Positions 34,295 to 44,587 of a stretch of 64,000 nucleotides of DNA are shown piece by piece. Origin of the DNA: Marinomonas profundi (lineage in GTDB: Bacteria; Pseudomonadota; Gammaproteobacteria; Pseudomonadales; Marinomonadaceae); contig NZ_CP073013.1 of assembly GCF_020694005.1 (NCBI RefSeq), positions 62,001 to 126,000 of the forward strand. Direction: 5' to 3'. How positions within the stretch are numbered: the first letter of the stretch is position 1; every line of letters starts with the position of its first letter. The notes beneath the pieces are model-generated. The model was not told where the DNA came from. It saw nothing but the letters and a program-made list of their open reading frames with translations, and did no database searches. Made by a program: the position numbers and the translations under genes.

Positions 34295-34489
34295 ATGTAC
34301 GTATGTATTTGTAACCGAGTATCAGACAAAGACATTAAAGCCTCTATCCAAGAAGGCATGACAACCATGCGTGATCTCTATAAAGAACACAGCATTGGCA
34401 GTCAATGTGGGAAGTGCTGTCAGTGCGCTAAAAAATTGCTGAACAATGAGCTTCTTAAAATAGCAGAAACTCAAGTTCAGGTGGCATAA
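34295..34489 (+). CDS. bfd: Bacterioferritin-associated ferredoxin
   Basis: 64-residue 2Fe-2S protein with the four ligand cysteines in CICN (C4, C6) and CGKCC (C38, C41). Bfd docks on bacterioferritin and reduces the stored iron core so that iron can leave under starvation. The Fur box upstream fits that role. The two bacterioferritin genes lie immediately downstream on the opposite strand, so release and storage genes are convergent. Confidence 0.95.
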   Translation: MYVCICNRVSDKDIKASIQEGMTTMRDLYKEHSIGSQCGKCCQCAKKLLNNELLKIAETQVQVA

Positions 34490-34516
34490 CACGGAAGCTA
34501 ATCCGTCATGTCGTTA

Positions 34517-34981
34517 TTACATTTGTGACTGGAGGTAGTTTTCAACACCAGAACTGGCAATCAAGTGTTGCTGAGTTTCAAGCCAATCAATCTGCTCTTC
34601 TTGCTCTTCTAGTATTTTTTCCAACGTATCACGACTCATAAAGTCTTTCTTTTGCTCGCACAAATCAATCGCCGCTTTTAGTGCAGGCAAGGTATCCAAT
34701 TCAAACTCTAAGTTAGCCGAAATCATCTCTTCGCTGTTTTCTCCGATGCGCAGGCGCCCAAGGTCTTGCAGATTGGGCAGACCTTCTAAAAATAAAACGC
34801 GCTCAATCAAACGATCGGCATTTTTCATTTTTTGAATAGAGGTTTTATAGTCTGCTTTATCTAACGCACTAAAACCAAAGTCTTTAAACATGCGAGCATG
34901 TAAAAAATACTGGTTAATCCCTACCAGTTCATTTGCCAGCACCTTGTTTAAACTGGCAACCACATCACGATCCCCTTTCAT
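34517..34981 (-). CDS. bfr: Bacterioferritin subunit, heme-binding type without ferroxidase site
   Basis: 154 residues aligning without gaps to E. coli Bfr numbering over the first 130. The heme ligand Met52 is present (QKMKNAD). The ferroxidase ligands E51, H54, E127 and H130 are replaced by K51, N54, Q127 and Q130; E18 and E94 remain. It should therefore bind heme between subunits but not oxidise Fe(II) itself. It lies 11 nt downstream of the second bfr gene, with which it probably forms mixed 24-mers. Confidence 0.92.
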   Translation of the reverse strand: MKGDRDVVASLNKVLANELVGINQYFLHARMFKDFGFSALDKADYKTSIQKMKNADRLIERVLFLEGLPNLQDLGRLRIGENSEEMISANLEFELDTLPALKAAIDLCEQKKDFMSRDTLEKILEEQEEQIDWLETQQHLIASSGVENYLQSQM

Positions 34982-34992
34982 AACGCCTCTCC

Positions 34993-35466
34993 TTAGTTAC
35001 CCATTTGCGATTGATAGTAGTTTTGCATGCCAATTTTTTCCATTAGACCAAGTTGTTTTTCTAGCCAATAAACATGGTCCTCTTCTGTATCAAACAAAAG
35101 CTTCTCAAGCGTCTCACGAGTCTGATAATCACCTTCCGCTTCACACACGGCAATGGCCTCTCGCACACAACCCACCACTTCTAGCTCAAGTGTTAAGTCG
35201 TTGCTCATCATTGACTGCACATCTGAGCCAATCAGCAAATCACGGCGCTTCGTCATACATGGCACGCCTTCTAAAAACAAAATACGCTTAATTAGCCAAT
35301 CTGAATGCTGAGTTTCCTCTTCCATTTCATGATTAAGACGTTCATACAGCTTATTAAGCCCCCAGTCTTCATACATGCGTGAATGAATAAAGTACTGATC
35401 AATTGCTGCCAACTCATTCGCTAATAACGAATTCAAGCTGTCTATTACCTTTTTGCTGCCTTTCAT
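34993..35466 (-). CDS. bfr: Bacterioferritin subunit, ferroxidase type without heme Met
   Basis: 157 residues. All diiron ligands are present: E18, E51, H54, E94 and the ExxH pair at 128/131. Position 52 is Thr rather than the heme-binding Met (EETQHSD). It is the mirror image of its neighbour. Such complementary pairs are known in Neisseria, Magnetospirillum and Pseudomonas. First gene of the two-gene bfr operon. Confidence 0.92.
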   Translation of the reverse strand: MKGSKKVIDSLNSLLANELAAIDQYFIHSRMYEDWGLNKLYERLNHEMEEETQHSDWLIKRILFLEGVPCMTKRRDLLIGSDVQSMMSNDLTLELEVVGCVREAIAVCEAEGDYQTRETLEKLLFDTEEDHVYWLEKQLGLMEKIGMQNYYQSQMGN

Positions 35467-35576
35467 AATCGCTTCCTCTTATTGAAAACCGCTCACGGTG
35501 TGATCAAAAAAATTTAACCACAAGCGTGTTTACCCAACCCGCTAATAAGTTTATGACCGTTGGGCTGATTTATCCA

Positions 35577-37877
35577 TTATTCAAACAATTCTGGGTTAGC
35601 GGTGTCGCCGACTTTAGCCAATTTCCCCTCACCCACTATAACATCCAGGCTGTCAATTCGCTGCAAGCCTCTTGGCAGTTTTAAGCCTCTACGGCCTCGT
35701 TCGCCAAGGTATTCTTCAAGATCTTTTTCAGTAAAGGATATGAAACGTTTTCCGGCATGAGCGGTCAACAAATCATTAGGCTGCACACAAGCCAAGGCGA
35801 CAACCAATTCTTCTCTATCAGCGGCACGAGCGCTTGGAATACTAATCATTTTATTGCCTTTACCTTTTGCCATTTGCGGCAAAGAGGCCACATCAAATGC
35901 CAACATGCGCCCTTCATTAGACACCGCCACCACACGGCCTTGTGCTGGGTTTTGAACGAGCACTGGCGCCATAACCTGTGCACCTTTGGGCAAAGTCAGT
36001 GTGGCTTTGCCCGCTTTGTTTTTCGCGTGTAGCTCTTTTAACTGCGCCACAAAGCCATAACCTGCATCACTGGCAATCAGGTAATGCGCTTCTTCATCGT
36101 CCAACACAGCGGATATAATGGTCACGCCTTTTTCAAGCGAGATACGACCAGTGATAGGCTCACCTTGACCACGAGCCGATGGCAAAGTGTGTGCTTTAAT
36201 GGAGTAGGTTCGACCATTTGATGCCAGCAATACCAAAGTTTGATTAGAGCGCCCTTTGGTGCTCACTAAAAACTCATCACCCGATTTGTAGCTTAAACCT
36301 TGCACGTCAATATCATGACCTTTCGCCGAGCGAATCCAGCCTTGCTTAGAAATGACGACCGTCACTGGGTCATTCGATAACAAGTCTTCTTCACTGAACG
36401 CTTGTGATTCTTTACGCGCCACAATCGGCGTGCGGCGGTCATCACCAAAAGCATCAACCGCTTCTTGAATCTCATCGCTAATCAATTTTTTTAATTTCCG
36501 ATCAGACGACAACAAGCCTTCTAATTGCTTACGTTCTTTTTCCAGCTCGTCTTGCTCCCCCTTGATACGTATTTCTTCAAGCTTGGCAAGGTGGCGCAAT
36601 TTCAATTCTAGAATAGATTCTGCTTGCGTATCGCTTAACCCAAAACGCGCCATTAATTCAACTTTAGGTTTTTCTTCCGTGCGAATAATATCAATGACTT
36701 CATCAATATTAAGGTAAGCAATTAACAAACCTTCTAATATATGCAGACGATTCATGACTTTATCGAGACGGAATTGCAAACGTCGACGCACCACATCAAT
36801 GCGGAAACGCAACCATTCAGATAAAAAATTCTTCAACGGCTTAACTTGGGGCAGACCATCTAGACCAATCACATTCATATTCACGCGATAGGATTTTTCT
36901 AAGTCGGTGGTCGCAAAAAGATGCGTCATCACAGCGTCAATATCGATTCGGTTTGACTTGGGTACAATCACCAGTCGAGTCGGGTTTTCATGATCCGATT
37001 CGTCCCGTAAGTCGACAACCATTGGCAGCTTTTTAGCTTGCATTTGCGCGGCAATTTGCTCAAGAATTTTACTACCAGAGACTTGGTGAGGCAGTTCGTT
37101 AACAACAATTTCGCCCTCTTCAAGGGTAAAACGCGCTCTGGCTTTAATCTGCCCTTTACCGGTTTCATAAAGCTTAACGATGTCGCTTCGTGGCGTAATG
37201 ATTTCGCCCCCGGTTGGGAAGTCGGGGCCTTGGACAAAATTCAGTAAATCGTCTAATTCAGCGTTTGGGTTATTCAACAGATGAATACAAGCGCCACCAA
37301 TTTCACGTAAATTATGAGGGGGAATATCCGTTGCCATCCCCACCGCAATACCTGTGGTACCGTTCAACAATAAATTCGGCAAACGCGCTGGCAAGACAGA
37401 AGGCTCTTCCAGTGTACCGTCAAAGTTAGGCGTCCAATCCACCGTGCCTTGGCTAACTTCTCTGAGCAACACATCTGCGTATTTTGACAGGCGGGATTCG
37501 GTGTAGCGCATTGCGGCGAACGATTTAGGGTCATCTGGTGCCCCCCAGTTGCCTTGACCATCAACCAAGGGATAACGGTATGAAAAAGGCTGAGCCATCA
37601 ACACCATGGCTTCATAACAAGCACTGTCACCATGCGGATGAAACTTACCAAGCACATCACCCACCGTACGAGCAGACTTTTTATATTTGGCGGTGGACTT
37701 AAGCCCCAACTCACTCATGGCATAAATAATTCGCCGTTGGACCGGTTTTAAGCCATCGCCAATGTGTGGCAATGCACGGTCTAAAATAACGTACATGGAA
37801 TAATTTAAGTACGCTTTTTCTGTGTAGTCTTTTAATGAAAGGGTTTCATTCGACTCGAAATTTGATAACTCACTCAA
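35577..37877 (-). CDS. parC: DNA topoisomerase IV subunit A
   Basis: 766 residues; cuts and rejoins DNA to unlink daughter chromosomes together with ParE. The catalytic Tyr lies in [14 protein letters not shown], the quinolone-resistance region reads [13 protein letters not shown] with the sensitive-type Ser, and the tower and C-terminal beta-pinwheel follow. It is monocistronic here; parE is not in the window. It ends about 110 bp from the start of the bfr operon on the same strand. Confidence 0.96.
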   Translation of the reverse strand: MSELSNFESNETLSLKDYTEKAYLNYSMYVILDRALPHIGDGLKPVQRRIIYAMSELGLKSTAKYKKSARTVGDVLGKFHPHGDSACYEAMVLMAQPFSYRYPLVDGQGNWGAPDDPKSFAAMRYTESRLSKYADVLLREVSQGTVDWTPNFDGTLEEPSVLPARLPNLLLNGTTGIAVGMATDIPPHNLREIGGACIHLLNNPNAELDDLLNFVQGPDFPTGGEIITPRSDIVKLYETGKGQIKARARFTLEEGEIVVNELPHQVSGSKILEQIAAQMQAKKLPMVVDLRDESDHENPTRLVIVPKSNRIDIDAVMTHLFATTDLEKSYRVNMNVIGLDGLPQVKPLKNFLSEWLRFRIDVVRRRLQFRLDKVMNRLHILEGLLIAYLNIDEVIDIIRTEEKPKVELMARFGLSDTQAESILELKLRHLAKLEEIRIKGEQDELEKERKQLEGLLSSDRKLKKLISDEIQEAVDAFGDDRRTPIVARKESQAFSEEDLLSNDPVTVVISKQGWIRSAKGHDIDVQGLSYKSGDEFLVSTKGRSNQTLVLLASNGRTYSIKAHTLPSARGQGEPITGRISLEKGVTIISAVLDDEEAHYLIASDAGYGFVAQLKELHAKNKAGKATLTLPKGAQVMAPVLVQNPAQGRVVAVSNEGRMLAFDVASLPQMAKGKGNKMISIPSARAADREELVVALACVQPNDLLTAHAGKRFISFTEKDLEEYLGERGRRGLKLPRGLQRIDSLDVIVGEGKLAKVGDTANPELFE

Positions 37878-38061
37878 GGAAACATTCCTTCTACAATCGA
37901 TTGTATGCGCACATTATCGTCACATACAGATTTCATAAACTATTCTGGGCACAACTATAAAGAAACATCCCAACACACTGCAACACTGACACCAAGATTA
38001 TCATGGAAAGGTCGATATTCTCGTGCTTCAATAGATTGAACCACTGAAAAGAGACAAGACA

Positions 38062-38781
38062 ATGGGCTTATTTGATCAACAAACACTCTATCCTATCAGC
38101 CACAGCATTGGGAGCATCAGTCAGCGCATTATCATCCATCAACAAGATGACCTTTTTATTGCCCATGAACACCTCTATCAATCAGACACGCCGACGCGAT
38201 TTTATCAACATTACGCCGACACCTTCCTTTTTGTTATTAAAGGCGAACTGTATCTGCAGCAAGACGCCGCTAAAGAAACCAAAGAAACGCTATTAAAAGC
38301 ACAACAAGGGATTTGGTTGACCGCAACCAGCATCAACACGATGACATTACTCTCTGCGATGGTTGAACTGTGTCTACTGCACCTAAGCGTCACAAAGCAA
38401 CCCGAAAACGCCTTGCCCTTTAATCGAGTATCCACAGGAACAGTCGAGCGAATAGAAGGGAAGAATCGAGTCCGAAGCTGGCCTCTTTGGCAAGGTCAGT
38501 CTGGCTCAGTGGCCATTCAAACCTACCCACCTCACTACACTGAAGCACTTTGCTATCAACAAGACGTCACACAATATTTACTACCACTCAATGGCCGTGT
38601 TTTACTTTCTGACCATAACGGTGTGAACCAAGAATGTTCAAAACAGGGAGAGATCATTTTCAAAAAGACACCAAGAGCCATTTTAAACCCAAACTCAAAA
38701 AGCATCACACTACTGACCGTGACAACGCCACATCCCATCAAAGGGCGGGTGTTATTGCTTAAAAATCCAATCAAAAAATGA
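38062..38781 (+). CDS. Bicupin-like protein of unknown function
   Basis: 239 residues that I do not recognise as a named family. Two cupin-like halves are suggested: residues 48-110 (DTFLFVIKGELYLQQDAA, then QQGIWLTATSIN) and 185-235 (QYLLPLNGRVLLSDH, then GEIIFKKTPRAILNPNS). Few His residues stand at the usual metal positions, so metal binding is doubtful. There is no signal peptide. It is convergent with the ABM-GNAT gene, with 15 nt between stops. Sensor or small-molecule binding roles are possible. Confidence 0.6.
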   Translation: MGLFDQQTLYPISHSIGSISQRIIIHQQDDLFIAHEHLYQSDTPTRFYQHYADTFLFVIKGELYLQQDAAKETKETLLKAQQGIWLTATSINTMTLLSAMVELCLLHLSVTKQPENALPFNRVSTGTVERIEGKNRVRSWPLWQGQSGSVAIQTYPPHYTEALCYQQDVTQYLLPLNGRVLLSDHNGVNQECSKQGEIIFKKTPRAILNPNSKSITLLTVTTPHPIKGRVLLLKNPIKK

Positions 38782-38796
38782 CTCGACGATGGCCAA

Positions 38797-39684
38797 TTAT
38801 CGGAGCACCAACGCCGTTAATATATGGTCTTCCCATACGCCATTAATTTTTAAATAACTTTTTGCTAACCCTTCTTTATCAAAACCCAGTTTCTCTAGTA
38901 CCGCCGCACTTTTGATGTTTCTTGGCATATAAGTGGCCTGAATTCGATCAATCTGCCACTCTTTATGAAGATACTCGACACCAGCACTCAGTGCTTCGTG
39001 CATCATGCCTTTGCCCTGCTCGCTCTCTCGTAAACTGTAGCCGAGATTACACGCTTGGAAGACACCTCGAATAATATTTGAGTAGTTACTGTACGCCAGC
39101 ATTCTGTCTTCATTCGGCGACAAAAAACACAGCACCACCCCCTTGCCCTCGACAAAGTCTCGACGTATTTCTCGAATGCGCAATTGACAGGTTTCGAGTG
39201 AATAATAACCCTCACTCCGCTGTGGCTCCCAAGGGGTAAGAAAGGCTTTTTCTTGATTAAGATAATCGAATAAGAGCGGCGCTTGAGCTTCATCCAGTAC
39301 TGTTAACACCCCTCTTTTGGTGACAATTCGGGGAAAACGCGATGCAAACAGCTCGACATTGGCATGTTTAAACGACAGATCCGTTATGACTTCAAGCAGC
39401 TTTAATGAATACTCTTCATACCAACACTGCTCACTAATGGATAGCACCCTACGATGCACTTGATGGTTTAGCCAAGCGCTCGCCGTCTCTTGGTCTTGCC
39501 AGTAACTTACTAACACGTCCATTTCACCAGAGCCATATTCCGCACCAAGATAGCCTGGTTGAGCCTTCGCTAAATCCAACATTTTGTCGACCATAATACG
39601 ATAGCTCAAATCATTAAAGCGCAATTTGCTTGACAAAATAATGGCGAAATAAGGCAATTTCTTAGGGGAACTAAATACAGTCAT
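38797..39684 (-). CDS. ABM-like monooxygenase domain fused to a GNAT acetyltransferase
   Basis: 295 residues. Residues 1-105 look like an antibiotic-biosynthesis-monooxygenase (ferredoxin-like dimer) domain (YFAIILSSKL, QPGYLGAEYGSGEMDVLVSY, WLNHQVHRRV). Residues 115-295 are a RimJ/RimL-type N-acetyltransferase with the acetyl-CoA loop RESEQGKGMMHEAL and ERLGF-like VLEKLGFDKEG. The acetyltransferase half alone would suit protein N-terminal or small-molecule acetylation. The purpose of the fusion is unknown. Confidence 0.78.
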   Translation of the reverse strand: MTVFSSPKKLPYFAIILSSKLRFNDLSYRIMVDKMLDLAKAQPGYLGAEYGSGEMDVLVSYWQDQETASAWLNHQVHRRVLSISEQCWYEEYSLKLLEVITDLSFKHANVELFASRFPRIVTKRGVLTVLDEAQAPLLFDYLNQEKAFLTPWEPQRSEGYYSLETCQLRIREIRRDFVEGKGVVLCFLSPNEDRMLAYSNYSNIIRGVFQACNLGYSLRESEQGKGMMHEALSAGVEYLHKEWQIDRIQATYMPRNIKSAAVLEKLGFDKEGLAKSYLKINGVWEDHILTALVLR

Positions 39685-39998
39685 AGGCTCTCAAAGTTAA
39701 AACAGGCATGGCTTGAATATTAATAAAGATAGCGGACAAGATCCGCAGTTATTGAAAACCGAGCTATAGTTAATGTCTACGTTTGGGACAGATCTATAGT
39801 AGCGGGCAATTTCGCAGAATAAAGCGTCATCAATACGATGAGGCTAAATTGGCCGCTAAAGACAAAACCGCACTATTTTCATTTTTATAGGCTGCAAAAA
39901 GCCCAGTGCGAATAGATCTTCCTTATTGATGTTCCCCCCTTCAATCAATAGGGATAAGGAAAGCTTTGTGCCCGCATCCGCGGGCACTTTTTTGCGTT
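39685..39998. other. 314-bp intergenic region, possible small RNA on the plus strand
   Basis: No open frame of note. Toward its right end are three consecutive hairpins: 39890-39903 (GGCT / AGCC), 39921-39959 (CCTTAT / ATAAGG with inner TGAT / ATCA) and the strong plus-strand terminator at 39968-39993. No plus-strand gene lies upstream for that terminator to serve, since both flanking genes are on the minus strand. A transcript from within the region is therefore plausible. I could not find a convincing promoter. Confidence 0.4.
39968..39993 (+). terminator. Strong plus-strand terminator without an obvious gene upstream
   Basis: Eight-bp stem GTGCCCGC / GCGGGCAC with loop ATCC and six T. The minus strand has no T-run after the stem, so it does not serve aguB well. 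Confidence 0.75.
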
Positions 39999-40883
39999 TT
40001 AACGTTTGCTTTCCCAAGAGCTACCCGCTCCTGAAGTAATGACTTGATACTGATCTGGACGACGGTCACGGAACAACCCAAATGAACGACGAGCCTTACG
40101 AATCGCGTCTAAATCATACTCAGAATACAAAATCGTACTCTCATCGCGATCGGCAACGCATTTCATCGCGCCCATTTCATCCGTCATAAATGAAGAACCG
40201 TAAAACTGGATAAAACTGTTTTCACCCTCTTCTCGGCCCACTCGATTTGCCGCAATAACAGGCACCATGTTCGCCGCGGCATGTCCCTGCATGGTTCTTT
40301 GCCAATGATCTTTTGAATCCCATTCTGGGTAAGGTGGCTCGGACCCAATTGCGGTCGGATAAAAAATCAATTCTGCGCCTTTTAAAGCAAGCTCACGAGC
40401 CAATTCAGGGAACCACTGATCCCAACAAATTCCACACCCAATGCGCCCAAACGCCGTATCCCAAACTTTTAGCCCGGTATTACCCGGCGTAAAATAGTAT
40501 TTTTCTTGATAACCTGGCCCATCAGGAATATGCGTTTTACGGTACAGGTCCATTACCGTACCGTCCGCATCAATCATCACCAGAGAATTATAAAAAACGT
40601 TACCATCACGCTCGAAAAAACTGATTGGCAACACCACACCTAACTCTTTGGCAAGCTGGCTCATGGTTTGAATCGCTAAACAGTCATCGACAGGCTGAGC
40701 CCAATCAAAATACGCAGGCTTTTGATCAATGCAAAAATACGGCCCCATAAACAACTCTTGCAACAGAATGATATTTGCCTGATGCGCCGCGGCCTTTCTT
40801 ACTTGTGCGACGGCGTTCTCTAAATTCGCTTGAAAGTCCGTACCGACCGACATTTGAACGCAGGCCACTTTTACGTTACTCAT
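39999..40883 (-). CDS. aguB: N-carbamoylputrescine amidohydrolase
   Basis: 294-residue nitrilase-superfamily enzyme that converts N-carbamoylputrescine to putrescine. The Glu-Lys-Cys triad is visible in LLQELFMG, LYRKTHIPDGPGY and GCGICWDQWFPE. It follows speA by 48 nt. Together with an agmatine deiminase (AguA, not in the window) this gives the arginine-to-putrescine route. Confidence 0.94.
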   Translation of the reverse strand: MSNVKVACVQMSVGTDFQANLENAVAQVRKAAAHQANIILLQELFMGPYFCIDQKPAYFDWAQPVDDCLAIQTMSQLAKELGVVLPISFFERDGNVFYNSLVMIDADGTVMDLYRKTHIPDGPGYQEKYYFTPGNTGLKVWDTAFGRIGCGICWDQWFPELARELALKGAELIFYPTAIGSEPPYPEWDSKDHWQRTMQGHAAANMVPVIAANRVGREEGENSFIQFYGSSFMTDEMGAMKCVADRDESTILYSEYDLDAIRKARRSFGLFRDRRPDQYQVITSGAGSSWESKR

Positions 40884-40931
40884 ATATCACTACCTCCAAA
40901 AAGTATGCACCATCAAAAACATCAACGTTTT

Positions 40932-42836
40932 TTATACCTGAGTTAAATAAGTCGTACCTTCCAGTACTTTTTTATACGTCAGCATAAGCGCGGCTTGCTC
41001 ATCTTGACTCAATGGGCTGGCGGCTACTTTGTCTTGATAACGCTTCATTAACTCATGTTCATTATAACTGACGTATTTCAGCACATCTTGCACACTGTCG
41101 CCTTTCAAAACATGGTCAATTCTAAAACCATCTTCGGTTAAATAGACATCCACTGAACACGTATCACCAAATAAATTATGCAAATCCCCTAAGGTTTCTT
41201 GATACGCCCCCACTAAAAAGAAGCCCATCAAATAATCTTCACCCTTTGGTGGCGGTGGCGGCAGCGGCAAAGAAGACTCAATGCCTTGACCATCAACATA
41301 GCTGTATAAACAACCGTCTGAATCACACGTCACATCTTGGATTTTCCCACGAAAAGACGGCGCTTGATCCAAGCCCTGTAACGGTAATACTGGGAAAAGT
41401 TGATTAATACCCCACGCATCCGGCATAGATTGAAACACCGACAAGTTCACAAACAACTTCTCTGCTAACCTTTCGTTTAGCTCGTCAATCACCGCACGGT
41501 GACCACGATTGCGATTGTCTAGTCGTGGCAACAAGTTACGACAGGCGGATAAAAATAAGTTTTCCGCTTGTGCCCTTTGTGACAAGTTAAGTTGACCATG
41601 GCTATACAGCGTCAAACTGTCATTAAAGTCATCCAACAAGTCATGATAAATTTCCACCAGCGAACGACTTTCATCGTCATTATGCTGCTTCAGACTTTGG
41701 TAGGAGGCCCACAAACGTTGCAACTCAAGCTCACTGTTTTCACCAGGCTCTTCAATCGGTAAATGCTCAGCACCATGCGAAAATACATCCGCGATCATCA
41801 TCGCATGATGGGCGGTCACCGCACGGCCAGACTCAGAAATCAAATTAGGGTGAGGCAAATCGTACTGCTCACACACATTATGAAATGCAAATACAACGTT
41901 ATTGGCATATTCACCAATACTGTAGTTAGCCGAAAAATCATTTTGGCAACGTGTGCCTTCGTAATCGACGCCCAGACCACCGCCCACATCTACCCATTTT
42001 ACTTTGACGCCCATTTGGTGCAGCTCAGCATAGTAACGAGCACATTCCTTTAAACTATTCTGAATGTCTCGAATACGAGTAATTTGCGAACCCAAATGAA
42101 AATGGATCAACTCAAGGCAGTGCAGCAAATCCAATTCACGCAATCGATCAATAGCACGTAATAGTTGCGATGTGGTCAAACCAAACTTCGATTTTTCACC
42201 GCCACTGTTCCCCCAATGAGTGGTACAGGTGGACGCGAGGCGAATACGAATACCAATACGCGGTTGGACGCCAATTTTACCGGCTTCTTCTAGAATCCAA
42301 TCCAGCTCGTGCATTTTTTCCACCACGATGAAAACCTGATGGCCCATTTTTTCGGCCATCAAAGCAAGGTGGATAAACTCTCGGTCTTTATAACCATTGC
42401 AGACAATAATGCCATCGGCATTTTTGTGCATCGCCAGCACCGCCATCAGTTCAGGTTTACTGCCCGCCTCTAAGCCAACAGTCGAGGCATTATCAGGCTG
42501 ACAGGCAGCAATCTCTTCTACCACACGTCGCTGCTGATTCACCTTAATAGGATAAACAATCGAATACTTTGCTTGGTATTCATAGTGCTCTATTGCCTGC
42601 TGAAAGGAATGCGTAATCTTTTCGATACGCGAATGAAGAATATTAGGAAAACGGACCAGACAAGGGTAAGGAATACCTTGTGCTTTCAACGCGGCGGACA
42701 ATTCAGTCAAATCTATCGTATTTTCTCTATCCGGCAAGGCGACAACACGCCCTTTCTCATTGATAGAAAAAAAACCGCTGCTCCAATGACTAACATTGTA
42801 AAGTTCCATTGACTCTTTGATAGACCAAGGCTTCAT
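40932..42836 (-). CDS. speA: Biosynthetic arginine decarboxylase
   Basis: 634-residue PLP enzyme making agmatine from arginine, first step of putrescine synthesis. The PLP lysine is in YPIKVNQQRRVVEEI; substrate-site motifs include LEAGSKPELMAVLA, HFHLGSQI and WVDVGGGLGVDYEG, with SESGRAVTAHHA further on. The length and the helical insert match E. coli SpeA. First gene of speA-aguB. Confidence 0.96.
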   Translation of the reverse strand: MKPWSIKESMELYNVSHWSSGFFSINEKGRVVALPDRENTIDLTELSAALKAQGIPYPCLVRFPNILHSRIEKITHSFQQAIEHYEYQAKYSIVYPIKVNQQRRVVEEIAACQPDNASTVGLEAGSKPELMAVLAMHKNADGIIVCNGYKDREFIHLALMAEKMGHQVFIVVEKMHELDWILEEAGKIGVQPRIGIRIRLASTCTTHWGNSGGEKSKFGLTTSQLLRAIDRLRELDLLHCLELIHFHLGSQITRIRDIQNSLKECARYYAELHQMGVKVKWVDVGGGLGVDYEGTRCQNDFSANYSIGEYANNVVFAFHNVCEQYDLPHPNLISESGRAVTAHHAMMIADVFSHGAEHLPIEEPGENSELELQRLWASYQSLKQHNDDESRSLVEIYHDLLDDFNDSLTLYSHGQLNLSQRAQAENLFLSACRNLLPRLDNRNRGHRAVIDELNERLAEKLFVNLSVFQSMPDAWGINQLFPVLPLQGLDQAPSFRGKIQDVTCDSDGCLYSYVDGQGIESSLPLPPPPPKGEDYLMGFFLVGAYQETLGDLHNLFGDTCSVDVYLTEDGFRIDHVLKGDSVQDVLKYVSYNEHELMKRYQDKVAASPLSQDEQAALMLTYKKVLEGTTYLTQV

Positions 42837-42921
42837 ATCATCTCCAAAATGCTCAACGACGGTAAAATATTACAATCATAAAACGTGTAACGAGAACCTG
42901 AATTTTCTTCAGGCTCCATTA

Positions 42922-42966
42922 AAACAAAAAAAGCGGTGCTAAGAAAAATCTTAACGCCGCTTTTTC
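42922..42966 (-). terminator. Bidirectional terminator between lipA and speA
   Basis: A 12-bp stem AGCGGTGCTAAG / CTTAACGCCGCT with one mismatch and one GU is flanked by A-rich and T-rich runs. It serves the lip/rod cluster transcript on the minus strand. Confidence 0.85.
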
Positions 42967-42981
42967 GACCAAACACGTAAC

Positions 42982-43941
42982 TTAAGAAACGTGTTCACCG
43001 TGTGCTTGCTTATCTGCGTGATAAGATGAACGAACCAAAGGCCCACACGCAGCGTGTTTAAAACCTAGCTCTTTTGCGACTTGTTCATAACGTGCAAACT
43101 CTTCAGGCGGAACAAAACGCGCCATCGGAAAATGATGTTTCGACGGCTGCAAATATTGGCCAATCGTCAACATATCCACATTATGAGCTCGTAAGTCTTT
43201 TAGTACTTCAACGATCTCTTCAAACGTCTCACCCATACCCACCATCAAACCAGACTTGGTTGGTACATCAGGACAGCGATCTTTAAAGTTCTTCAACAGA
43301 TCCAATGACCATTGATAATCCGACCCAGGTCTAACCTGACGGTATAAACGCGGAATAGACTCCAAGTTATGATTGAATACATCGGGTGGCTCTATAGAAA
43401 GCGTATCAATTGCGACCTCCATACGACCGCGAAAATCAGGTACTAGGGTTTCAATCTCAATATTTGGGCTTTCTGCACGCGTCTCGCGAATACAATCAAT
43501 AAAATGCTGCGCACCACCATCACGAAGATCATCACGATCAACAGAGGTAATTACCACATATTTAAGCTTCATGTCACGGATCGCGGCCGCTAACTCTTTA
43601 GGTTCGTCTAAACTAAGCGGATTCGGGCGACCATGGGCAACGTCACAAAAAGGACAACGGCGCGTACAAATCTCACCCATAATCATAAAAGTGGCCGTTC
43701 CATTACTGAAACACTCACCTAGATTAGGACAGTTTGCCTCTTCGCACACAGATGCTAATTTATGCTCTCGCAAAGTTGCTTTGATACGAGCAATTTCTGG
43801 TGAGGCTGGCATACGAACACGCAGCCAATCAGGCTTACGAGGAATTTCTTCTGTCGGAACAATTTTAACGGGAATACGCGCCATTTTATCGGCACCGCGT
43901 AGTTTTTCCCCTTGGACAACGCGTTTGCGTTCTGCTGTCAT
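42982..43941 (-). CDS. lipA: Lipoyl synthase
   Basis: 319-residue radical-SAM enzyme inserting two sulfurs into octanoyl-protein. The auxiliary cluster motif is [12 protein letters not shown] and the radical-SAM motif is CTRRCPFC. The C-terminus has the usual [11 protein letters not shown] with the Ser ligand. It lies 1 nt after lipB, so lipoate assembly genes are coupled. Confidence 0.97.
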   Translation of the reverse strand: MTAERKRVVQGEKLRGADKMARIPVKIVPTEEIPRKPDWLRVRMPASPEIARIKATLREHKLASVCEEANCPNLGECFSNGTATFMIMGEICTRRCPFCDVAHGRPNPLSLDEPKELAAAIRDMKLKYVVITSVDRDDLRDGGAQHFIDCIRETRAESPNIEIETLVPDFRGRMEVAIDTLSIEPPDVFNHNLESIPRLYRQVRPGSDYQWSLDLLKNFKDRCPDVPTKSGLMVGMGETFEEIVEVLKDLRAHNVDMLTIGQYLQPSKHHFPMARFVPPEEFARYEQVAKELGFKHAACGPLVRSSYHADKQAHGEHVS

Positions 43942-43942
43942 T

Positions 43943-44587
43943 TTACTTCCACCCTTGTTGGATAGCCGGATAACTATATCCGAGTTGCTCAGCCAGCTGA
44001 TTCGCCAGCTGAACCTTCACATTCGATAACATTACGTCTTTATTAAGACGAGCCATATCAACCATTTGTAAGCCTTGATAGCCACATGGGTTGATACGAT
44101 TAAATGGGGTGAGATCCATATCAACATTCAAGGCAAGCCCATGAAATGAACATCCTCTTCGAACACGCAATCCCAGCGAGGCAATTTTATTCTCATTCAC
44201 ATACACACCCGGCGCATCCGGTTTCGCATAGGCTTCAATAGCGTGCATGGTTAAAGTAGAGACTATCGCGTTCTCTAACGCACTCACCAAATCACGAACC
44301 CCTATTTTGAGGCGTTTAAGGTCGATGAGTACGTACGCTACCAATTGCCCAGGACCATGATACGTGACTTGACCGCCACGGTCGACCTGAACAACGGGAA
44401 TATCACCCGGTGCCAAAAGATGTTCTTCTTTACCCGCCTGTCCTTGGGTAAACAAGGGCGGATGCTCTAACAACCAGATTTCATCCGCATCGTCTTTTGA
44501 GCGAGTTTGAGTAAAGCTCTTCATTTGCTCCCATGTTTCGGCATAGTCAACCACGCCCAAATCACGGCAAATTAAATTCAGTTCCAT
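43943..44587 (-). CDS. lipB: Octanoyl-[ACP]:protein N-octanoyltransferase
   Basis: 214 residues; moves octanoyl from acyl carrier protein to the lipoyl domains of 2-oxoacid dehydrogenases and the glycine system. It has the signature [20 protein letters not shown], and the catalytic Cys and Lys are in INPCGY and [13 protein letters not shown]. It directly abuts the ybeD-like gene. Confidence 0.96.
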   Translation of the reverse strand: MELNLICRDLGVVDYAETWEQMKSFTQTRSKDDADEIWLLEHPPLFTQGQAGKEEHLLAPGDIPVVQVDRGGQVTYHGPGQLVAYVLIDLKRLKIGVRDLVSALENAIVSTLTMHAIEAYAKPDAPGVYVNENKIASLGLRVRRGCSFHGLALNVDMDLTPFNRINPCGYQGLQMVDMARLNKDVMLSNVKVQLANQLAEQLGYSYPAIQQGWK

